A stretch of DNA of 64,000 nucleotides from JBDTSW01 sp963782605 (GTDB lineage Bacteria; Actinomycetota; Thermoleophilia; Solirubrobacterales; 70-9), in NCBI GenBank assembly GCA_963782605.1, contig CAWAKK010000005.1:310001-374000 (forward strand). Reading direction: 5' to 3'. Below, piece after piece: positions 59,604 through 64,000 of the stretch. The notes beneath the pieces were generated by a model that saw only the letters and a list, made by a program, of their open reading frames with translations, made no database searches and was not told where the DNA came from. The position numbers and the translations under genes were made by a program. How positions within the stretch are numbered: the stretch's first letter is position 1; each line of letters begins with the position of its first letter.

Positions 59604-60605
59604 ATGAGCGAGCAGAAGGTTGAGAACGTGATCGTCCTCGGGGGTGGACCCGCCGGGTACACAGCCGCGCTCTACACGTCGCGCGCCAACCTCGAGCCCC
59701 TCGTGATCGAGGGCTTTCAGTGGGGCGGTCAGCTCCAGAACACGACCGACGTCGAGAACTACCCCGGATACCCCGATGGGATCATGGGGCCGGAGATGAT
59801 GACCGAGTTCCGGGCTCAGGCAGAGCGGTTCGGTACCCGTTTCATCACCGACGACGCCACCCGCGTCGAGCTCAGCGACGGTGATGTCCACCGCGTCTTC
59901 CTCGGCGACGAGGAGCACCTGACGAAGACAGTGATCCTCTCCATGGGGGCCGAGCCGCGTCGCCTCGGGATCCCGGGCGAGCTCGAGCTGGCCGGGCGCG
60001 GCGTATCCACCTGCGGCGTCTGCGACGGCGCCTTCTTCAAGGGCGAGAAGGTGGTCGTGATCGGGGGCGGCGATTCGGCGATGGAGGACTCGATCTTCAT
60101 CTCCAAGTTCGCCTCCGAGCTCACGGTCGTACACCGTCGCGACGAGTTCCGTGCTTCGAAAATCATGCTCGAGCGCGCCCGCGAGCGCGACAACATCGCC
60201 TTCAAGACCCCGTTCGTCCCCGAGGAGTTCGTCGCGGGCGACGACGGCAAGATCGCCAGCGTCCGCCTGCGAGATGCCGAGAACGGGGCGATTGAGGAGC
60301 TCGAGGTCGGCGGCGCCTTCGTCGCGATCGGGCACGTGCCGCGCTCGGAGCTGGTCGAGGGAGTCGTCGACACGGACGAGAGTGGCTACGTCCTCACCAA
60401 GCCCGGCTCCACGCGCACGAACCTCGGCGGGGTCTTCGCCGTGGGCGACTTGGTGGACCACACTTACCGGCAGGCCGTGACCGCCGCCGGCACCGGCTGC
60501 ATGGGCGCCCTGGATGCCGAGTGGTACCTGCGCGACACCCCGCCCTCGCCCGAGGCGCACTGGGTCGCGGGCGGCGAGCCAGTCGAGGTCGCGCCGACGC
60601 CGTAG
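59604..60605 (+). CDS. trxB: Thioredoxin-disulfide reductase
   Basis: A 333-residue flavoprotein that reduces thioredoxin with NADPH. FAD site VIVLGGGPAGYTAALY at the N-terminus, redox cysteines in STCGVCDGAFF (CGVC, where CATC is commoner), NADPH site VVIGGGDSAMED with HRRDEFRAS, and the FAVGDLVDH/RQAVTAAGTGC FAD segment. AGGAG at 59590 supports ATG 59604. A TATCAT hexamer at 59516-59521 is a possible promoter. Confidence 0.95.
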   Translation: MSEQKVENVIVLGGGPAGYTAALYTSRANLEPLVIEGFQWGGQLQNTTDVENYPGYPDGIMGPEMMTEFRAQAERFGTRFITDDATRVELSDGDVHRVFLGDEEHLTKTVILSMGAEPRRLGIPGELELAGRGVSTCGVCDGAFFKGEKVVVIGGGDSAMEDSIFISKFASELTVVHRRDEFRASKIMLERARERDNIAFKTPFVPEEFVAGDDGKIASVRLRDAENGAIEELEVGGAFVAIGHVPRSELVEGVVDTDESGYVLTKPGSTRTNLGGVFAVGDLVDHTYRQAVTAAGTGCMGALDAEWYLRDTPPSPEAHWVAGGEPVEVAPTP

Positions 60606-60623
60606 CGGCGTTGTGCCCGGCGC

Positions 60624-61520
60624 TCAGCCTGGCGGAGCCGGGCAGGCGCCGACGGTCTTGATCTGGCGCTTGTCCGGGTTGATCTTCACGAGCCGCCGGC
60701 GGGCGTTGTTGTCGGGGTTCGACTCGACGATCTGCGCCTGGTCGTCGGTCGCGTGCTCGGGGTTCGCCGTCGAGACGAGGCAATAGCGGCCGCTGGGGAC
60801 CCCCGTGATGTCCAGCCTCTGCCCGGGCAGGCCTGACGTATAGGTGTCGGCCCAGCCGATCGAGAGGCCCATCGTGCCCGGCGGCGTGGGGGGGTCGCCA
60901 CCGCCCCCGCAGCCGGCGTCGCCACCGGGGTACTCGCCGGAGTCGGGCGAGCCCGGCAGGTCCTTGCCGAAACGATCTCCGTCGAGGATGCAGAACCCGA
61001 TCTTGGTCGAGGGGCCGGCCACGAGCTCGCCGGTATCGCGGTCCCTCAACGCGTAGCTGGAGAAATCCTGGAAGTGCCAGTGACTGTGCGCGGGGTGGTA
61101 CTCGAAGCAGCCGACCTTGGGCTGCTCGGAGACCTGGTCCACCTCGGGGTCCCACGCGCCGTCGCCGTCGGTGTCCTCCCAGATGCGCTGATTCGCATCG
61201 CGGTCGTGGGGGTCGGTGTACTGACCCACCGTGCAGTCGATGTCGTCGCTGTCGGTCGCCGGCTCGGGGTAGAGCTCGAGCGGCCCCGCGCCCTGGTTTC
61301 CGATCCGGTTCGAGATGCGGATCGCAACGACGCCGTTTGAGTTGCGGCCGATGCTGAGTGGCTCCGGATCCCATTTGGGCGGCTGCATCGTCCGCAGATC
61401 CGGGAGGAGCGTAGCCGCGGGCGGCCCCGCGGTCACCCCGCTCGCGAACGCGATCGAGCCGGTGGCCGCGAGCGCGATCGCACCAGCGCTGGCCACTCTG
61501 AATCGTTTGGCGAGGTCCAT
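60624..61520 (-). CDS. Lysyl-oxidase-like secreted protein with a calcium-loop insertion
   Basis: A 298-residue protein with a signal peptide (about 1-31) and a lysyl oxidase domain: ELYPEPATDSDDIDCTVGQY, then the copper motif YHPAHSHWHFQDFSSYAL with alternating histidines and a following tyrosine, FCILDGDRFG and a final SNPDNNARR. Between them lies an EF-hand/thrombospondin-like DTDGDGAWDPEVD loop (about 115-127) that may bind calcium. Four or more cysteines are spread in the mature part. Bacterial members are thought to oxidise amines outside the cell. GGGGG precedes ATG 61520. Confidence 0.85.
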   Translation of the reverse strand: MDLAKRFRVASAGAIALAATGSIAFASGVTAGPPAATLLPDLRTMQPPKWDPEPLSIGRNSNGVVAIRISNRIGNQGAGPLELYPEPATDSDDIDCTVGQYTDPHDRDANQRIWEDTDGDGAWDPEVDQVSEQPKVGCFEYHPAHSHWHFQDFSSYALRDRDTGELVAGPSTKIGFCILDGDRFGKDLPGSPDSGEYPGGDAGCGGGGDPPTPPGTMGLSIGWADTYTSGLPGQRLDITGVPSGRYCLVSTANPEHATDDQAQIVESNPDNNARRRLVKINPDKRQIKTVGACPAPPG

Positions 61521-61565
61521 TGTCCCCCAGTCCCGTGGCGCGAGCCTATCACCGGGCCGAGGACC

Positions 61566-62993
61566 CTATTCGGCGGTGCGGGTCTCCTCGCCGCGTTGCA
61601 AGCGCGAGTGCGTGCGGCCGTAGGCGAAGTAGATGATGAGGCCCACAGCAAGCCAGACGCCGAAGCGCTCCCAGGTCGCGATCGGAAGCTTGGTCATGAG
61701 GTAGACGCAGAGCGCGGCGCCGATCAGCGGGAAGACCGGAACGAACGGGACCCTGAAGCCACGCTCCATGTCGGGCTGGGAACGGCGCAGGATGATCACG
61801 CCGATGTTCACGACGAAGAAGGCGAACAGGGTGCCGATGTTGACCAGCTCGGCCAACTCGGAGAGCGGCAGCAACGCGGCCAACGCAGCGGTGAGGATGC
61901 CGAACCCCGCCGTGATGATGACCGGGGTCTTGCGCGCCTTCCAGACCTTCGAGAGCCCGCGGGGGAGAAGGCCATCGCGAGACATCGAGAAGGCGATTCG
62001 CGTCTGCCCGTAGAGGATCGTGAGCACCACGCTCGTGATCGCGATGAGCGCGCCGATCGAGATCAGATCCGCCCCCCAATCGAGTCCGGCCCCCTCGCTC
62101 AGCACCGTGGCGAGCGGCGCGTCGTCGCCCGCGAGGTCCTCGAACGGGAGCGCACCGGAGGCGATGGTCGCAACCGCGATGTAGAGCACCGTCGCGATCG
62201 CCAGGGATCCCAGGATGGCGATCGGCAGGTGCTTCTCTGGTTCTCGCGATTCCTCGCCCGACGTCGAGACGGCGTCGAAACCGATGTAGGCGAAGAAGAT
62301 GAGGGCCGCCGCCTCCTCCGTGCCGCTGAAGTCAGTCGCGAAGAACGGGTCGAAGTTGTCGGCGCTGAAGGCCGTGGCGCCGAGCGCGATGAACACCAGC
62401 AGGATCCCGATCTTGACGAAGACCATGATCGAGTTCGTGCGGGCGCTCTCGCGGACTCCCAGGCAGAGCAGGGCCGTGATCGAGAGCACGAGCACGATTG
62501 CCGGAAGGTTGAACTCGCCGCCCTCACCTGGCGGGGCGGAGATCGCGGTGGAGAGCTGGATCCCGAAGAACGAGTCCAGGAGCTCCTGCACGTAGCCGCC
62601 CCAGCCCACCGCGACCGCGGCGACGGAGAGGCCGTACTCCAGGATCAGGTCCCACCCGATGATCCAGGCTGCGAACTCGCCGAGGGTCGCGTAGGAGTAC
62701 GAGTAGGCGCTGCCGGCGACCGGCATCGTCGATGCGAGCTCCGCGTAGGAGAGAGCCGAAAACGCGCAGGTGACACCTGCCAGGACGAACGAGAGGATGA
62801 TCGAAGGCCCCGCCAGCCCGATGGCCTCGCCGATGATCACGAAGATCCCGGTCCCGACGATCGCGCCGATGCCGAGGGCGGTCAGGTCCATCAGGCCGAC
62901 CACACGGTTGAGTTCCTGACCGCGCTGCTTGGTCTCCTCGATCAGGGCCTCACGCGGCTTGCGCGCGAACAGTCCCGTTTCAGCTGCGGCCAT
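61566..62993 (-). CDS. APC superfamily amino acid permease
   Basis: A 475-residue transporter with about 12 helices. The first helix pair GLMDLTALGIGAIVGTGIFV and the later FFAYIGFDAVSTSGEESREPEKHLP helix-loop are signatures of the cationic amino acid transporter (CAT) group. It probably imports an amino acid by proton or exchange transport. ATG 62993 has GGGAGATAGGGAG immediately upstream; longer frames lack this. No catabolic genes for an amino acid are adjacent. Confidence 0.92.
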   Translation of the reverse strand: MAAAETGLFARKPREALIEETKQRGQELNRVVGLMDLTALGIGAIVGTGIFVIIGEAIGLAGPSIILSFVLAGVTCAFSALSYAELASTMPVAGSAYSYSYATLGEFAAWIIGWDLILEYGLSVAAVAVGWGGYVQELLDSFFGIQLSTAISAPPGEGGEFNLPAIVLVLSITALLCLGVRESARTNSIMVFVKIGILLVFIALGATAFSADNFDPFFATDFSGTEEAAALIFFAYIGFDAVSTSGEESREPEKHLPIAILGSLAIATVLYIAVATIASGALPFEDLAGDDAPLATVLSEGAGLDWGADLISIGALIAITSVVLTILYGQTRIAFSMSRDGLLPRGLSKVWKARKTPVIITAGFGILTAALAALLPLSELAELVNIGTLFAFFVVNIGVIILRRSQPDMERGFRVPFVPVFPLIGAALCVYLMTKLPIATWERFGVWLAVGLIIYFAYGRTHSRLQRGEETRTAE

Positions 62994-63089
62994 CTCCCTA
63001 TCTCCCGGACGGGAGGTTCCCGAACGTGGGCAAAGCAAACCCAGGGGGCGGGGGCTAACTCGATCCTCGGACGGAGGATCGAACGACGC

Positions 63090-63584
63090 TCACACTCGCT
63101 CCGGCGGCGGCTCCTCCCCTTCCCAGAGATCGACGGCATCGGTGCGGAAGTAGACGTCGAGCATGCCCGCCCTTGAGGAGCCCGGCGGCCGGCCGAACGC
63201 GCTCAGCTTGCCTGACTCGGGCCGAACCACCACGTCGGGAGCGTTCATCTCGCTGATCAAGAGGATCCGAACGGACTCGGCCGTGCGGTTCACGACCTGA
63301 TGAGCGCCCTGCTCGCCGGTGGGGAAGGCGACGACCTCCCCCTGCTCGAGCTCGCGCTCTTCATGATCGATCGTCCGCAGTGAGGGCGTCCCTGTAAGCA
63401 CGATCAGCAGCTCCTCGTTGCCAAGGTGAAAGTGCAGCGGAAACGCCGCGGCGCCAGGCTCGAGCTCGAACAGGCTGGCGCCGAGGTCGCGCGAGCCCGC
63501 CTGCTCCCCTAGCTTGGCGCGACGGCTGGCGAAGCCCGGTCGCTCGTTTGGCGGCCCGAACTCCGGATCGAACAGGTTGGGCAA
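63090..63584 (-). CDS. Cupin-domain protein
   Basis: A 164-residue single cupin: PLHFHLGNEELLIVLTG (about 49-65) holds the first metal motif and GEVVAFPTGEQGAHQVVN the second. The rest is typical of metal-binding cupins of unknown substrate that resemble sugar-phosphate isomerase-type or quercetinase-type folds. The first start codon after the acyl-CoA dehydrogenase stop is TTG 63584, 3 nt later, giving NLFDPEFGPPNERPGF. It probably shares a transcript with the dehydrogenase. Confidence 0.85.
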   Translation of the reverse strand: MPNLFDPEFGPPNERPGFASRRAKLGEQAGSRDLGASLFELEPGAAAFPLHFHLGNEELLIVLTGTPSLRTIDHEERELEQGEVVAFPTGEQGAHQVVNRTAESVRILLISEMNAPDVVVRPESGKLSAFGRPPGSSRAGMLDVYFRTDAVDLWEGEEPPPERV

Positions 63585-63587
63585 CCG

Positions 63588-64000
63588 CTAGCCCTTCATC
63601 GGCGTCATCGCGTCGATGCCCGTGGCATCGCGCGCGATGATCAGCTTCTGAATCTGTGAAGTGCCCTCGTAGAGCGTCGTCACCCGCGCATCGCGCAGGT
63701 AGCGCTCCACGGGGTGGTCGTCCACGTAACCCGAGCCGCCATGAACCTGGATGGCGAGGTTCGCGCATTCGACCGATGCCTCGCTGGCATAGAGCTTCGC
63801 CACCGAAGTTTCGATCGTGCTGCGCTCGCCGGCATCCTTGACCTCGCCCGCTCGGCGCACGAGCAGGCGGGCTGCGTCGCGGCGGACCACGATGTCGGCG
63901 ATCATCTCCTGAACGAGCTGGAAGCTCGCGATCGGCACGCCGAACTGCTTGCGTTCCTTCGAGTAGGAGACGGATGCCTCCACGCACCCTTGGCAGATGC
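63588..64000 (-). CDS. Acyl-CoA dehydrogenase, C-terminal part
   Basis: The frame runs off the right edge, so only about 137 C-terminal residues are seen. They hold CVEASVSYSKERKQFGVPI, a QLVQEMIADIVVRRDAARLL helix and YVDDHPVERYLRDARVTTLYEGTSQIQ with the R-D-A-R pattern and the EGTSQI flavin-binding glutamate loop. This is the helical C-terminal domain of a flavin acyl-CoA dehydrogenase. Substrate cannot be told. Confidence 0.9.
   Translation of the reverse strand, partial: ICQGCVEASVSYSKERKQFGVPIASFQLVQEMIADIVVRRDAARLLVRRAGEVKDAGERSTIETSVAKLYASEASVECANLAIQVHGGSGYVDDHPVERYLRDARVTTLYEGTSQIQKLIIARDATGIDAMTPMKG

Overview
The window is GC-rich chromosomal DNA with very dense coding, many GTG and TTG starts, and 1-8 bp overlaps between consecutive genes. 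Gene content points to an actinobacterium: a guaB3-type IMP dehydrogenase paralogue next to guaA, rplM-rpsI-glmM in a row, a mycothiol-type formaldehyde dehydrogenase neighbourhood, a c-di-AMP riboswitch before cell-wall peptidases, and a haem-A cytochrome oxidase locus. I infer a deep-branching lineage such as Thermoleophilia (Solirubrobacterales or Gaiellales), from general resemblance only. No CRISPR array, tRNA, rRNA, insertion sequence or prophage gene is visible. This is a core-genome region, cut at both ends inside a gene.

Layout. 1-6743: end of an ABC permease, a VOC protein, a glycolytic operon (gap-pgk-tpiA-gpmI) and tgt. 6763-11437: a kinase/lipoprotein/phosphoesterase operon, an M48 membrane protease and a sugar-nucleotide epimerase. 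11476-20132: argS, hup-pyrF, a LysM protein and a D-Ala-D-Ala carboxypeptidase, pfkB, guaB3-guaA. 20142-24032: a flippase-like protein and two tandem M23 peptidases behind a c-di-AMP riboswitch. 24146-31952: rplM-rpsI-glmM, an alcohol/formaldehyde dehydrogenase with an MBL hydrolase, DUF2855, glmS. 32018-39564: a DUF3352 lipoprotein, then acpS-nnr-alr-cca-HIT-enoyl-CoA hydratase-infA. 39571-45925: an ABC-2 exporter with rfbC, secreted unknowns and a glycosyltransferase. 45986-57169: the respiratory locus. 57242-64000: PAP2 and YbhN-type membrane proteins, trxB, a lysyl-oxidase-like protein, an amino-acid permease, a cupin and the end of an acyl-CoA dehydrogenase.

The most striking feature is the respiratory locus. 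One set (coxB-ctaD-unknown-ctaE) encodes an A2-type haem-copper oxidase with all ligands present. About 6 kb away, in one operon with ctaA and ctaB, is a second, full-length subunit I/II pair. In it all six haem/CuB histidines of subunit I and four of the six CuA ligands of subunit II are replaced. This looks like a conserved pseudo-oxidase tied to haem A or oxidase biogenesis.

Two window-wide signals are also notable. Many genes carry a TA-N3-T hexamer exactly 6 nt (7-10 in others) before the start codon, as expected for leaderless mRNAs, and in three cases the hexamer uses the upstream TAG stop. Several genes (pyrF, the carboxypeptidase, the second M23 peptidase) have no usable ATG/GTG/TTG at the place homology demands. 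Apparent single-base indels in ctaD and in a cytochrome c gene mean that some frames here may carry sequence errors.
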